A DNA stretch of 21,637 nucleotides from positions 1 to 21,637 of the forward strand of contig VBLU01000061.1 of NCBI GenBank assembly GCA_005879065.1. Reading direction: 5' to 3'. Within the stretch, counting starts at the first letter, position 1. Each line of letters starts with the position of its first letter. The notes under the pieces were generated by a model, which saw only the letters and a program-made list of their open reading frames with translations, made no database searches and had not been told where the DNA came from. The stretch is from Methanobacteriota archaeon. GTDB taxonomy: Archaea > Thermoplasmatota > Thermoplasmata > RBG-16-68-12. A program made the position numbers and the translations under genes. Below are positions 7,754 to 15,726 of this stretch, in pieces.

Positions 7754-8248
7754 CTACGTCCTTCGCTTCGCCTCGCCGCGACGAGAGCGCTTGTAGTCTG
7801 CCTCCAGGGCCGAGGCAAATCGCTTCCATGCCCGCGTCGAGGAAGCTTCGCGCTCCGCCTTCGTGAGCTTCGCATCCGGGCCGTGGGGCCTCCGTTTCCA
7901 TCGGAGGTCGAGTCGGGTTCGGCCGTCGGGGAGACTGGACAGGACGTAGTCGGCCACCACATCGCGATTGTTGCCGATGCCGTTCATGTGCCAGCGGTTC
8001 GGCGGGCGCAGGGAGACGACCGCCCTCGACCAATCCCAACCGTCTTTGGACTCCTCGAGATCTTCGAAAACGACGGCCCGCGGGGTCCGTTCGATGATCT
8101 TCCGCTGGTAGGTTTCTTTCTCCAGGGCCGCGTCCCCCGGCGTGTAATCGGTGCACCACGCGAACACGAAATCGATGGGAGCTCGGAACGAGACACGGAT
8201 GCGGTATTCCGGACCCGGCCACGCGGATCCTGCGTTGCGCGGTTTCAT
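7754..8248 (-). CDS. SRPBCC/START-like domain protein
   Basis: A 164-residue soluble protein with the helix-grip layout of the SRPBCC (polyketide cyclase / START-like) superfamily. An opening strand Y-R-I-R-V-S-F-R-A-P-I-D-F-V-F-A-W-C-T-D-Y near residues 15-35 is followed by alternating strands, including R-T-P-R-A-V-V-F-E-D-L and the T-R-L-D-L-R-W pattern. The long C-terminal helix (about 128-155) packs into the grip. These domains bind lipids or other hydrophobic ligands; the ligand is not predictable. The tail is rich in Arg and Lys. GGGGAG lies upstream of the ATG at 8248. It converges with the Lrp-type regulator. Confidence 0.65.
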   Translation of the reverse strand: MKPRNAGSAWPGPEYRIRVSFRAPIDFVFAWCTDYTPGDAALEKETYQRKIIERTPRAVVFEDLEESKDGWDWSRAVVSLRPPNRWHMNGIGNNRDVVADYVLSSLPDGRTRLDLRWKRRPHGPDAKLTKAEREASSTRAWKRFASALEADYKRSRRGEAKRRT

Positions 8249-8366
8249 GATCCCGCTCCCCGAGTGGACCGTTCGTTCAAGAATCTAGTGGTCCTCTGGA
8301 GACGCGGTGGGTGGGAACGAAACCGGATGTGCGGATTGGCCTGAATTGGTCCGGACCTGCGGCGGC

Positions 8367-10721
8367 CTAGCGTTCGGCAGGCGTCGCTTTCCGCTTGCGT
8401 CGGCGTCGGAGCAAAAGGACCGTGACTGCGATGGCCAACGCGAGGAGGAGAAGGAAGAGCGGGAGGCCCGCCAAGGGTCCGAAGGGGCTGAACGGATTCG
8501 TGTCGACGGAGACGGACCGCGTCTGCGTCTCCTTGTTGCCGGCGACATCAGTCGCCCGAACGGTGAAGGTATGGACGCCATCCGCGAGGTCGAGTGTCAC
8601 GCTCGTGGCGATGCCCACGGTCTGGAACGCCCCGCCGTCGACCTGGATCTCATACCCCGCGATGCCGGATCCGGCATCGGATCCGGTCCAATGCACCGGG
8701 AACGACGACGTGACCACCGGCGAGGGGTCCTCGAGGCTGACCACCGGCGGCGTCGTGTCGACGCTGACGTTCAGATATTGATTTCGTTCCGGAGGACTGC
8801 TGGAGGCGTCGAAGGCGTAGTACGACAGGGTGTGTTTCCCGTCGTGCAGGGTGAGCGGCGCGGTGTAGTTCAGCCAGCCGCCCTCGTCCACGACGTAATG
8901 GATCCATGCGACGAAAGGCAACGAATCCGACGCGGTCAGGGTCACGGTCACATCGGAGACGTACCAACCGTTCGTCCCCAACGTGCCTTCCACGCGCACG
9001 GTCGCGCCAGGGGTGCCCGAAGGCATGGACGAGGCCATCGTGGTGAAGCTCATGATCCCGCCCGTCGTGAAGCCGTGGCCGGTCGCCCAGGCATCGAAGT
9101 AGTAGGTCGTGTTCGGGGTCAAGCCGGTGACGAGGCTGGCATAGACGCCCGCCCTACTCGCCGGACCGCTCGTCCAGTTCGTCGCTCCGGACAGGGTCGG
9201 ATCCAACCCATAGAGAAATCCAACGATGACGGTCGTCGCTTCTCCGAGGTTGCGAAGGTCCCCATGCAGGGTTGCGCGGACGTCCTCAACCCCCGTGGCG
9301 GCTTCCGTGAGAACGCCGGGAGTCGACCGGGCCACCGTGAGGTCCTTGCTCGCGAGGGCAACCTGGCCGCTCCCATCGTCGATCGTGAGGTTGACTCGGT
9401 ACACGCCTTCGGAGGAATAGACATGGCTCACGCGGTCTCCGGTCATGGTCGATTGGTCTCCGAGTTGCCAGGAATAATTGTACGGGCTTTGTCCTCCCAA
9501 TGCCGATCCAAGGAAATCGACGGATTGACCCGTAAACGTGCTCGATGGTGAGCCGATCTGGGCGGATAGACGTCCAATCACTTGGATGTGGATCGTCACA
9601 TGGTTGACGCGCGCCCCCGCGGTCCCGGAGACCGTGACGTCGAAGGAGCCCGCCGCTGAGGAGGTCATTGTGCACGCGGAGGTCTCGCCGCCATGGATCA
9701 CGGAAGGCGAACAGACGGCCGTCACACCCGCCGGGCTCGAGGTCGCGTCTAGGGTCACGGCTCCTTGGAAACCGTTTTGCGATTGGAGGCTGACGTTGGA
9801 CATCGCGCTTCCGCCCGCGATGAAGGAGAGACTCCAAGGGGAGGCGGACAGGGAGAAGTCCGGCGGCGACCCAACGAAGAACTCCGACATGTTCCGGGCA
9901 CCCGAATCGTTCGTGTTCAAGGTCGGTAGGTTCCAGTTCGCCTCGACGGTCGCCAGGTGCGAGAAATGGTTGTAGGACACGGAGGAGGTGTAACCGACTT
10001 TGGCAGCGGGCCCGGACCAGACCGTGTAGATGGCCGGAGTCCCTCGGCCGTTGGCGGCCTCGTCGAAGGCGATGAAGAGCGCGGCGCGTTCCGTCGTGAA
10101 GTTCGACGCGGAGCCGAGGTCGTCCAGGAGGGCGCGGTCGTCGATCCCCGCCGGGACCACGCGGGCGCACCGCGTCGCATTCGTGACGATGTCGCCATAG
10201 TATGCGAAGGGATTGTGGCGGACGACATAGCCCGTCCCCGCGGGGCTCCCACAATCCGACGTCATGTTCTCCATGTACGCCTTCCACGTGAGCCCGGCGT
10301 CAACGAGGCGGTCCACGATGTTGGGCGACTGCCATGCGAGCCGGGTGCAGGCGTCCGAGTTCGGATTCGGGTTCTCCGTGCAGCCGAACGTCGAGGCTCC
10401 GGTGAGGCACAGGTAGTCGGCGAGGCTCTTGCCGCATGGGCTGGGGCTGTAATTCGTGGCAAGGCCCGACGCGTTCGCGAGTTGCGTCTCGAAGGGTGCG
10501 CTGCCGCCGCAATACGTCAGGATGTCACAGATCCCGTGATTCTCCATGAGGATGCTGACGACGAAGTCGAAGTAGGTGCCCCCGGGCGGTGTCGCCAGGA
10601 CGAACATGGGAGAGGAACGCTCCGAGCGACCTGGAACCGCAAAGGCCGAAAGGCCGAGGAGGACGGCGATCGCGCAAGCTGCGATGCTCAATACCATGTG
10701 CTCGAGCCCTCCCCCTTCCAT
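8367..10721 (-). CDS. Surface-anchored phosphoesterase (acid phosphatase / phospholipase C family) with Ig-like domains
   Basis: A 784-residue exported protein. After a signal segment (about 9-30), residues 48-290 resemble the phosphoesterase family PF04185 of the alkaline-phosphatase superfamily. The M-E-N-H motif is near 59-62, the F-D-E-A strand near 215-225, and the segment Y-N-H-F-S-H-L-A-T-V-E-A-N before the domain end is typical. An Ig-like region follows (290-380), then a PKD domain (about 385-462), an Fn3-like domain (about 470-565), and two Ig/OmpL47-type domains (about 575-745). A transmembrane helix (755-773) and an R-R-R-R-K-R-K tail end it. It would hydrolyse phosphate esters or phospholipids outside the cell, for example to scavenge phosphate. 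M9 (10697) is an alternative start, better placed behind GGGGGAGGG. Confidence 0.82.
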   Translation of the reverse strand: MEGGGLEHMVLSIAACAIAVLLGLSAFAVPGRSERSSPMFVLATPPGGTYFDFVVSILMENHGICDILTYCGGSAPFETQLANASGLATNYSPSPCGKSLADYLCLTGASTFGCTENPNPNSDACTRLAWQSPNIVDRLVDAGLTWKAYMENMTSDCGSPAGTGYVVRHNPFAYYGDIVTNATRCARVVPAGIDDRALLDDLGSASNFTTERAALFIAFDEAANGRGTPAIYTVWSGPAAKVGYTSSVSYNHFSHLATVEANWNLPTLNTNDSGARNMSEFFVGSPPDFSLSASPWSLSFIAGGSAMSNVSLQSQNGFQGAVTLDATSSPAGVTAVCSPSVIHGGETSACTMTSSAAGSFDVTVSGTAGARVNHVTIHIQVIGRLSAQIGSPSSTFTGQSVDFLGSALGGQSPYNYSWQLGDQSTMTGDRVSHVYSSEGVYRVNLTIDDGSGQVALASKDLTVARSTPGVLTEAATGVEDVRATLHGDLRNLGEATTVIVGFLYGLDPTLSGATNWTSGPASRAGVYASLVTGLTPNTTYYFDAWATGHGFTTGGIMSFTTMASSMPSGTPGATVRVEGTLGTNGWYVSDVTVTLTASDSLPFVAWIHYVVDEGGWLNYTAPLTLHDGKHTLSYYAFDASSSPPERNQYLNVSVDTTPPVVSLEDPSPVVTSSFPVHWTGSDAGSGIAGYEIQVDGGAFQTVGIATSVTLDLADGVHTFTVRATDVAGNKETQTRSVSVDTNPFSPFGPLAGLPLFLLLLALAIAVTVLLLRRRRKRKATPAER

Positions 10722-10914
10722 CGGCTCATGAAGGGATTCGTCTCGCGTACCTTAGAGCTTACGGTTCGCCCTCCGGATTCGCCGCTGGTACCAAGGATGA
10801 TTGCATCCTCCGAAACCGTCGGGGGGTCCAGCCCCACCGGCGCGATACGAAACCGCGGGGAGCGTCCCCGGAGATTGGTCCGCAGCCCGGAAAAGGCCTT
10901 TGGACTGCCCTAAC

Positions 10915-10921
10915 TATATAA
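10915..10921 (+). promoter_or_regulatory. TATA box of the TBP gene
   Basis: TATATAA, the strongest TATA match seen in the window, is centred about 31 bases before the GTG at 10949. This spacing implies a leaderless or nearly leaderless mRNA and supports the GTG start. The protein encoded is the one that recognises such boxes. Confidence 0.7.
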
Positions 10922-10948
10922 CGGACTATCTGCGTCGGGTCGAAGCCG

Positions 10949-11536
10949 GTGCCGTGTGCCACGCCTCCGGCCCTCGGTGGTGTTCCTTCGGCGAACTACA
11001 AGATTGAGAACGTTGTCGCGTCGACTTCCCTCGGGAAGGAGCTCGACCTGCAAGCGATCGCCCTCGTCCTCGGCGGGGCGGAGTACGAGCCGGAGCAGTT
11101 CCCGGGACTGATCTATCGTCTCAAGGAGCCGAAGACCGCGATCCTGCTCTTCCGGAGTGGGAAGGTCGTTTGCACGGGGGCCAAGAGCCTCGAGCACGTG
11201 AAGACCGCGATCGACCTTGTGGCGAAGCAAATCGGAGCGGCCGGCATCCCGGTGAACAAGAACCCCGAGATCGTGGTCCAGAACATCGTCGCGACGTCGG
11301 ATCTCGCGGCGCAGATCGACCTGAACGCGATCGCGATCTCCCTCGGCGGAGGCAAGGTCGAATACGAACCGGAGCAGTTCCCCGGCCTCGTGTACCGGAT
11401 CGATGAACCGAAGGTCGTCGTCCTCCTCTTCGGAAGCGGCAAGCTCGTGTGCACAGGCGCACGGACGCCCGCGGATGTCGAGAAGGCCGTCGAGAAGATT
11501 ACGGCCGAGCTGAAGGCGGCCGGACTCCTTCATTAG
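10949..11536 (+). CDS. tbp: TATA-box-binding protein (TBP)
   Basis: Archaeal general transcription factor that binds the promoter TATA box and recruits TFB and RNA polymerase. The 195-residue protein has the two pseudo-symmetric TBP repeats, about 17-100 and 107-190. Each carries the E-P-E-Q-F-P-G-L-x-Y-R block and the V-C-T-G-A block. The phenylalanines that kink DNA (in E-Q-F-P-G and in L-L-F) are kept in both halves. The N-terminus before Y-K-I-E-N-V-V-A-S is a short 16-residue extension. The start is GTG, since no ATG lies in frame before the first repeat, and the TATA box spacing fits. The eL33 gene follows 46 bases later. This is strong evidence that the window is archaeal. Confidence 0.96.
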   Translation: MPCATPPALGGVPSANYKIENVVASTSLGKELDLQAIALVLGGAEYEPEQFPGLIYRLKEPKTAILLFRSGKVVCTGAKSLEHVKTAIDLVAKQIGAAGIPVNKNPEIVVQNIVATSDLAAQIDLNAIAISLGGGKVEYEPEQFPGLVYRIDEPKVVVLLFGSGKLVCTGARTPADVEKAVEKITAELKAAGLLH

Positions 11537-11582
11537 GCTCGTCCGAAGCCCTTATCCGGCACGAGGCGGTCGCGGGGCGTAG

Positions 11583-11849
11583 ATGCCGAAATCCGAGTTG
11601 TCCGGCACGGTGACTGCCTTCCGCCAGAGCAAGTTCAAACAGGACAGCTACCAGACGATCGTTCAGATTGCCGGCAAGGTGGATGCGGGGAAGGTGATAG
11701 GCGCCCGGGTCGTGTGGCTTCGCAAGGACGGCGTCCGGATCTTGGGCCGGGTTGTCGCGAGCCATGGTTCGAAGGGGGCGGTCCGTGTGCGGTGGAAACG
11801 TGGCTTCCCGCCACAGGCTTTGGGCTCCCAAGTCAAGATCGTTCCTTGA
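11583..11849 (+). CDS. rpl35ae: Ribosomal protein eL33 (L35Ae)
   Basis: An 88-residue protein of the large ribosomal subunit, archaeal/eukaryotic type. The beta-barrel pattern fits L35Ae: an opening L-S-G-T-V-T-A-F-R, then V-I-G-A-R-V-V-W in the middle, then G-R-V-V-A-S-H-G-S-K-G-A-V-R-V-R-W near 55-72, and the closing K-R-G-F-P-P-Q-A-L-G-S-Q-V-K-I. The length matches archaeal homologues (about 85-90). It lies downstream of tbp on the same strand. A weak CTTAT-containing sequence about 30 bases before the ATG could give it its own promoter. Confidence 0.88.
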   Translation: MPKSELSGTVTAFRQSKFKQDSYQTIVQIAGKVDAGKVIGARVVWLRKDGVRILGRVVASHGSKGAVRVRWKRGFPPQALGSQVKIVP

Positions 11850-12029
11850 TGCGACTCAGCTAGTAACATCCGCCCGAATCTCCTGACTCTTGCGCGAAGA
11901 CCCTAACCGCTGGTTGCGGCTAGTCCGCCTGTGAAGACCCTTCTCTGGCGTAGGCGTCGCGACGGTTAGCGTCCCGATTTCCTAAGGGAATCCGCGATTG
12001 TCGATGCGTGTATCGAGACACGCGGTGTG
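11850..12029. other. Hairpin-rich intergenic region, possible noncoding RNA or 3' ends
   Basis: No convincing coding frame is seen in these 180 bases. Three stable-looking inverted repeats are present. CTAACCGC / GCGGCTAG at 11903-11923 has one mismatch and a TGGTT loop. GATTTCC / GGGAATC at 11976-11992 has a TAA loop. GCGTGT / ACACGC at 12006-12023 has a 6-base loop. CTAACCG at 11903 is also complementary to CGGTTAG at 11963-11969. The last hairpin lies just beyond the stop of the minus-strand cupredoxin gene and may be its 3' end. The rest could be a small RNA; this is unproven. Confidence 0.3.
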
Positions 12030-12908
12030 TCAGGGAGAGACGATGGTCATGGTTCCGTTCATGCCAACGTCCGCCGTCAGAACGGAGCTGAATGGAACGA
12101 TCCCGGGTCGGGAGAATAAGACGAAAAACTGTGTCGTTCTGCCTCCCATCAAGTCATGGCTGTACCCGGTTCCGTTATTGGTGTACGTGAACGTGTGGGG
12201 CGCATCATCCTCGTTCAAAATCGTGATCTTCGTCACAACGGATGCGGTCACGTTGATCGCGGTCGGAGAGAATCGAGAATTCGAAGCCAGCATGGAGACG
12301 CTGGCGACGATTGGAATATCGTACACCGGACCGGCGCTCGGCGCTCGTGCGGTCACGTTCTGGTAGGCAAGAGATCCGGCCGCAATCGCTCCGACGCTCA
12401 ATGAGACGATGGCGATGACCGCGAAGCCTTGAATGCTGCGGATCCCTTCGGCGAGGTTCGGCTCGCGAAGACCGGCTCGACCTCGCCGGAATCCCAAGAG
12501 GCCCGCTGGCAGAGCGAGAACGAGGGACAAAGTGGTGAGGACAACCGCGCTGTAGACGGGCCCGAGCAGCGGGTTCGCAAGGGCGCCAAAGAGGCCGAAC
12601 GGGATGGTCGTGATTGCGAGCACGGAGTTCGCGAGGCCTGCCAACAGGTAGAACGTGGGTCGCGGCCTCCAGAGGAGTAGCCCGGTGAAAACGATTCCCG
12701 GGAGCAGCAGAATCAGGATGGGGCCTACCAACGAAGGGTCGCCGCTGCCCAGAATGACGCCCGCCAAGACCGTCGCGACGAAACCCGCGATCACGAGGAC
12801 TCGGTTGAGTGGCCAACCGGCCCATCTGCCCGCTCCGGTCTCTTCAGCGGCCTCGTCCGATTGGTCGGTTCCCGGAACGCCTTTGTCTCCCTGACTCCGC
12901 AAATCCAT
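12030..12908 (-). CDS. Polytopic membrane protein with C-terminal degenerate cupredoxin domain
   Basis: A 292-residue membrane protein. After a charged cytoplasmic N-terminus come about five hydrophobic segments, near 34-54, 58-80, 86-108, 113-140 and 160-183. A soluble domain of about 100 residues (195-292), probably outside the cell, has a cupredoxin pattern. S-R-F-S-P-T-A-I-N-V-T-A-S leads to N-E-D-D-A-P-H-T-F, with His238 at the first copper-ligand position. The C-terminal V-G-M-N-G-T-M-T-I-V places Met283 at the axial ligand. The Cys and second His expected around 274-280 are Ser, Thr, Ala or Asp, so a normal type 1 copper site is unlikely. It may be a structural or altered-metal derivative of a blue copper protein. 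The ATG at 12908 follows GGGGGGTTCG. Confidence 0.72.
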   Translation of the reverse strand: MDLRSQGDKGVPGTDQSDEAAEETGAGRWAGWPLNRVLVIAGFVATVLAGVILGSGDPSLVGPILILLLPGIVFTGLLLWRPRPTFYLLAGLANSVLAITTIPFGLFGALANPLLGPVYSAVVLTTLSLVLALPAGLLGFRRGRAGLREPNLAEGIRSIQGFAVIAIVSLSVGAIAAGSLAYQNVTARAPSAGPVYDIPIVASVSMLASNSRFSPTAINVTASVVTKITILNEDDAPHTFTYTNNGTGYSHDLMGGRTTQFFVLFSRPGIVPFSSVLTADVGMNGTMTIVSP

Positions 12909-13071
12909 CGAACCCCCCGCACACCGATTCTAAGGCGAGAGCCAATCCGCGTAGCCGCATAACTCTTCTGTGATAAACCGGGTGACATGCGGCAGGGCGG
13001 ATTGCAGCCACCACAGAGCCATTGGATAATCCAGACCGAATCTTTCTGCGGGCCGACCGAGGCAAGAATAG

Positions 13072-13078
13072 TTTTAAA
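13072..13078 (+). promoter_or_regulatory. TATA-like box of the amidohydrolase operon
   Basis: TTTTAAA lies about 47 bases before the proposed TTG start at 13122. It would place transcription initiation near 13102 and leave a short leader holding GGGGGG (13110-13115), 6 bases before TTG. It also excludes the longer in-frame ATG at 12987, which lies upstream of the box. Confidence 0.5.
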
Positions 13079-13121
13079 GCGCCTGAATCCGTTAATCCGG
13101 CCGGGACAAGGGGGGCTTTCG

Positions 13122-14246
13122 TTGATCATTGCCGAGACGCCGGACGGAAAGAAGCAGGACATCTTCGTCGTCGACTACCACTTCCATATCTGGAACGCCG
13201 CGAAGGAGAACTGGCTGCGGCCCGACCTCGCTAAGGGATGGATCAATTGCTTCTACGACTACACGAAGGCGCTCAGCCCGAAGGAATATGTGTGGGACTG
13301 GGACACGTATGCCTACTACGGCGAGGAGAAAGCCCTCCAGGATGTCTTCGGGGACGGCCACGTCGACATGGCGATTTTCGAACCGCAGACGTTGATGTAC
13401 TTCTATCACAAGGGATTCAGCAACGTCGACGCCATCGCCGGATACGTGAAGAAGTGGCCCGACCGGCTCGTCATGGGCAGCCGCTGGGACCCCCGGGACG
13501 GCGAGGCGGGGAAGGCCCTGCTGGAAGAGCAGGTGCGAAAGTTCCGCATCCGGCCGTTCCAAATGCGGAACACGAAGCTCTACACGGCCGAGTGGAAGGA
13601 GGAGAACGGCGGAATGTCGCGGGGTTGGCGGCTCGATTCCAAGGAAGCGTTCGACTTCCTGGAGAAAAACCGGGAGCTCGGGATTAACGTTCAGGTGGCC
13701 CATAAGGGCCCTACGGTCTGGCCGCTCGACAAGGATGCCTTCGACATCGGCGACGTGGACACGGCGGCGACCTCGTTTCCTGATATGAAGTTCGTCGTGA
13801 CGCACATCGGACTCCCTCGCCTGGACGACTTCTGCTGGGTCGCCACCCAGGACAAGAACATCTATGCCGGCATGGCGGTGGCGATGGCGTTCGTCCACAC
13901 CCGACCGAGGTACTTCGCCGAGATGATGGCGAACCTCCTGTACTGGCTCGGCCCGGACCGGATCCTCTTCAGCGCGGACTACGCGCTCTGGCACCCGAAA
14001 TGGGTCATCGAAGACTTCCTGAATTTCGAACTTCCCGAGGACCTGAAGAAGGAGTATGGTGTCGACCTGACGATGGAGATCAAGAAGAAGATTCTCGGGG
14101 AGAACGCGGCGAAGGTGTGGGGCATCGACATCGAGCAGCAGAAGAAGACGCAGAAGAACGACGAGCTCTCGAAGAAGCTCCACCTGCAGCCGGGGACGAT
14201 CCGAGTGGGCGAGGCGGCGAAGAAGGGAAAGCCCCTCGCGCGGTAG
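13122..14246 (+). CDS. Metal-dependent amidohydrolase (amidohydrolase 2 family)
   Basis: A 374-residue TIM-barrel hydrolase or decarboxylase of the amidohydrolase-2 family (PF04909 type). From the proposed TTG start, the metal-binding H-F-H motif is at residues 20-22, in V-V-D-Y-H-F-H-I-W. Further candidate ligands are the His in Q-V-A-H-K-G-P, the His in V-V-T-H-I-G-L-P, and the Asp in L-F-S-A-D-Y-A-L-W-H. The C-terminal 40 residues are a Lys-rich helical tail. The track of conserved residues begins at I-F-V-V-D, and the TTG has a GGGGGG site 6 bases upstream. The DUF59 protein follows after 22 bases in the same direction, so the two form a unit. Homologues of this pair sit in soluble propane/acetone monooxygenase clusters of actinobacteria (from memory). 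The substrate is unknown. Confidence 0.82.
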   Translation: MIIAETPDGKKQDIFVVDYHFHIWNAAKENWLRPDLAKGWINCFYDYTKALSPKEYVWDWDTYAYYGEEKALQDVFGDGHVDMAIFEPQTLMYFYHKGFSNVDAIAGYVKKWPDRLVMGSRWDPRDGEAGKALLEEQVRKFRIRPFQMRNTKLYTAEWKEENGGMSRGWRLDSKEAFDFLEKNRELGINVQVAHKGPTVWPLDKDAFDIGDVDTAATSFPDMKFVVTHIGLPRLDDFCWVATQDKNIYAGMAVAMAFVHTRPRYFAEMMANLLYWLGPDRILFSADYALWHPKWVIEDFLNFELPEDLKKEYGVDLTMEIKKKILGENAAKVWGIDIEQQKKTQKNDELSKKLHLQPGTIRVGEAAKKGKPLAR

Positions 14247-14268
14247 GGAGCCCCGTCGCTCCAGGTGT

Positions 14269-15027
14269 ATGATGGCCCAGGATGCCCAAGCTAACCTCAA
14301 AGAGAGCGTTCTTCAGGCGCTCTCAACAGTTACAGACCCGGAACTCGACGAACCGATTACCGAGTTGGGGTTCGTCAAGAATCTCTCCGTTTCGGAGGAT
14401 GGGCGGGTCTCCGTGGATCTCGTCACCTCGACGTTCTGGTGCTCCCCCAATTTCGTGTACATGATGTTGGAAGAGGCCCGTGACGTCGTGTCCAAGCTCC
14501 CGGGAGTCAAAGAGATGCGCCTGACGCTGGGAGGCCATCACGACTCGGACCGAATCAACGGGGCCATCAACGCAGGGAAGTCGTTCTCGGAGTGTTATGA
14601 CTCCGAGGCCCGCGGCGACCTGGTCGAACTGAACAAGATGATCCGGAACCGAGCGCTCCGAAGTCGTTTGTACTCGATGGCCGCCGCGTTCGTGAGATCC
14701 GGACTCGTTGCCGAAGAGATCCCGGAGTTGTCTCGTCAGGACGTGACCGCCAACGGCGATACCTTTGTCGTGAATTCCCGAGGGCGAATGGTTCCGATCA
14801 CCGACCCCGCGGACATGAGGCGTGTCGCCCGCTACCTGAGTTTTCTCGATGGGCTCGATCGGACAACGACTGGCCTGGTCGTCTGGGAGCTCGATGGGAA
14901 TCCTCCCCCGGAGGACGAGTTCGTTTCGACGCTGATTGCCGGCCGATTAGCGAAAGCGAACTTCAGCCTCAACGCCGAACTATGCCGAGCGCTGCTTGAG
15001 TCCCGGCTCAATCGGGAAGAGCCATAG
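14269..15027 (+). CDS. MIP18/DUF59 (PaaD-like) metal-sulfur cluster protein with C-terminal extension
   Basis: A 252-residue protein. Residues 10-95 match the MIP18/DUF59 fold used in iron-sulfur cluster assembly and in maturation of metal enzymes: V-T-D-P-E-L-D-E-P-I, then E-L-G-F-V-K, a W-C-S-P segment with Cys58, and L-P-G-V-K near 80. About 150 further residues form a helical extension, rich in Arg and Glu, that I do not recognise. A typical family member is only about 100-180 residues. The gene starts at tandem ATGs (14269 and 14272), 22 bases after the amidohydrolase stop, implying co-expression. The likely role is inserting or repairing a metal centre in a partner enzyme. The partner is not shown; the nearby copper monooxygenase is not an iron-sulfur protein. 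Confidence 0.78.
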   Translation: MMAQDAQANLKESVLQALSTVTDPELDEPITELGFVKNLSVSEDGRVSVDLVTSTFWCSPNFVYMMLEEARDVVSKLPGVKEMRLTLGGHHDSDRINGAINAGKSFSECYDSEARGDLVELNKMIRNRALRSRLYSMAAAFVRSGLVAEEIPELSRQDVTANGDTFVVNSRGRMVPITDPADMRRVARYLSFLDGLDRTTTGLVVWELDGNPPPEDEFVSTLIAGRLAKANFSLNAELCRALLESRLNREEP

Positions 15028-15104
15028 GCATCCGAATCGCGGACCTCCGGCTGAAGGCAGCTAGGCTATCGAGATTGCCGAACGGTTTGGAGTGGCCTCG
15101 ATTC

Positions 15105-15680
15105 CTAGAACGGAACGTACCCGCCCGGATATATCAGGCTGAATGCGAGGTAGAATCCCAGCAAGGCCAGGATGATCAGCAGGACCGCGTTCACCTTGAA
15201 TGCCACGGCCTTTCCGTGGACTCCGGCGTAGAGCACGAAGAACACGACCGTCAGGACCACCAAGAGGATCGTCAGGCTCACGTATTTTCCGCCGGTAAGG
15301 GCCGTGAACTTCAGGGATGAATTGAGGAACCATAGGTCAACGATCGCGAAGCCGATGGAGACATGGCCGATGGGCCGTAGATCAGCCCCTCGCACCAGGC
15401 TTGCTCCAAGGAAGATCCAGAAGAAACCGTAGAAGACCAATGCAATCCCAAAGAATCCTGAGATGGCCGGGAGGTTCGGGACAGCCACGGGATCATTCAT
15501 GAAGGTCGCGACCCCGACAAGGACCATCATCGCGCCAAGAGAGAGATGCGCGAGCCCCCATCCCCCGGCAAGCTTGTCCGTATCTTTCTTTTCAATTCCG
15601 ATTGTGTTGAACACAACCATTAGACAGTTCACTGAAAATCCGATGAGACCCAAGCCCACAATGTCTGTTGAGACGACCAT
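15105..15680 (-). CDS. Six-helix membrane protein resembling GPR1/FUN34/YaaH (SatP) acetate transporters
   Basis: A 191-residue protein with six predicted membrane helices, the length and helix count of the SatP/YaaH acetate-succinate uptake family. The N-terminal V-G-L-G-L-I-G-F-S-V-N lines up with the family's P-L-G-L-x-G-F-x-x-T, and F-Y-G-F-F-W near residue 83 resembles the T-x-x-x-Y-G-x-F-W block. The strict N-P-A-P motif is not present, so the match is distant; other small channel families such as AmiS/UreI remain possible. GAGGGGG lies about 10 bases before the ATG, and a TATA-like box is further upstream. It converges with the DUF59 gene and diverges from the GOLD-like gene. Confidence 0.55.
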   Translation of the reverse strand: MVVSTDIVGLGLIGFSVNCLMVVFNTIGIEKKDTDKLAGGWGLAHLSLGAMMVLVGVATFMNDPVAVPNLPAISGFFGIALVFYGFFWIFLGASLVRGADLRPIGHVSIGFAIVDLWFLNSSLKFTALTGGKYVSLTILLVVLTVVFFVLYAGVHGKAVAFKVNAVLLIILALLGFYLAFSLIYPGGYVPF

Positions 15681-15718
15681 GCGACTATTCCCCCTCGGAC
15701 CGGGATTCGCTGTCCCCT

Positions 15719-15726
15719 TCTTTAAC
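15719..15726 (-). promoter_or_regulatory. TATA-like box of the SatP-like gene
   Basis: Read on the minus strand this is GTTAAAGA, about 42 bases before the ATG at 15680. A start site near 15697 would leave a short leader containing GAGGGGG. The remaining bases up to 15909 show no other clear element. Confidence 0.4.

Noticed and set aside
8307..9551. A 414-codon plus-strand frame opposite the phosphoesterase gene.
   Set aside because: It is rich in Arg, Gly and Asp with no domain signature. The opposite strand encodes recognisable Ig-like domains and a membrane anchor.
11848..11900. TGATGCG followed by CTGA, resembling C and D boxes of a C/D guide RNA.
   Set aside because: The C box deviates from RUGAUGA, overlaps the eL33 stop codon, and no good C'/D' boxes or terminal stem are seen.
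11880..12000. Possible tRNA in the hairpin-rich gap.
   Set aside because: There is no T-loop consensus (GGTTCGAATCC type) and no acceptor stem pairing of the right spacing.
13092..14300. A 402-codon minus-strand frame opposite the amidohydrolase.
   Set aside because: It is a mirror of the codon bias of the real gene, with no family features.
15060..15104. ATCGAG and CTCGAT with a 20-plus-base loop as a terminator between the DUF59 and SatP-like genes.
   Set aside because: The loop is too large, the stem too short, and there is no T-run on either side.
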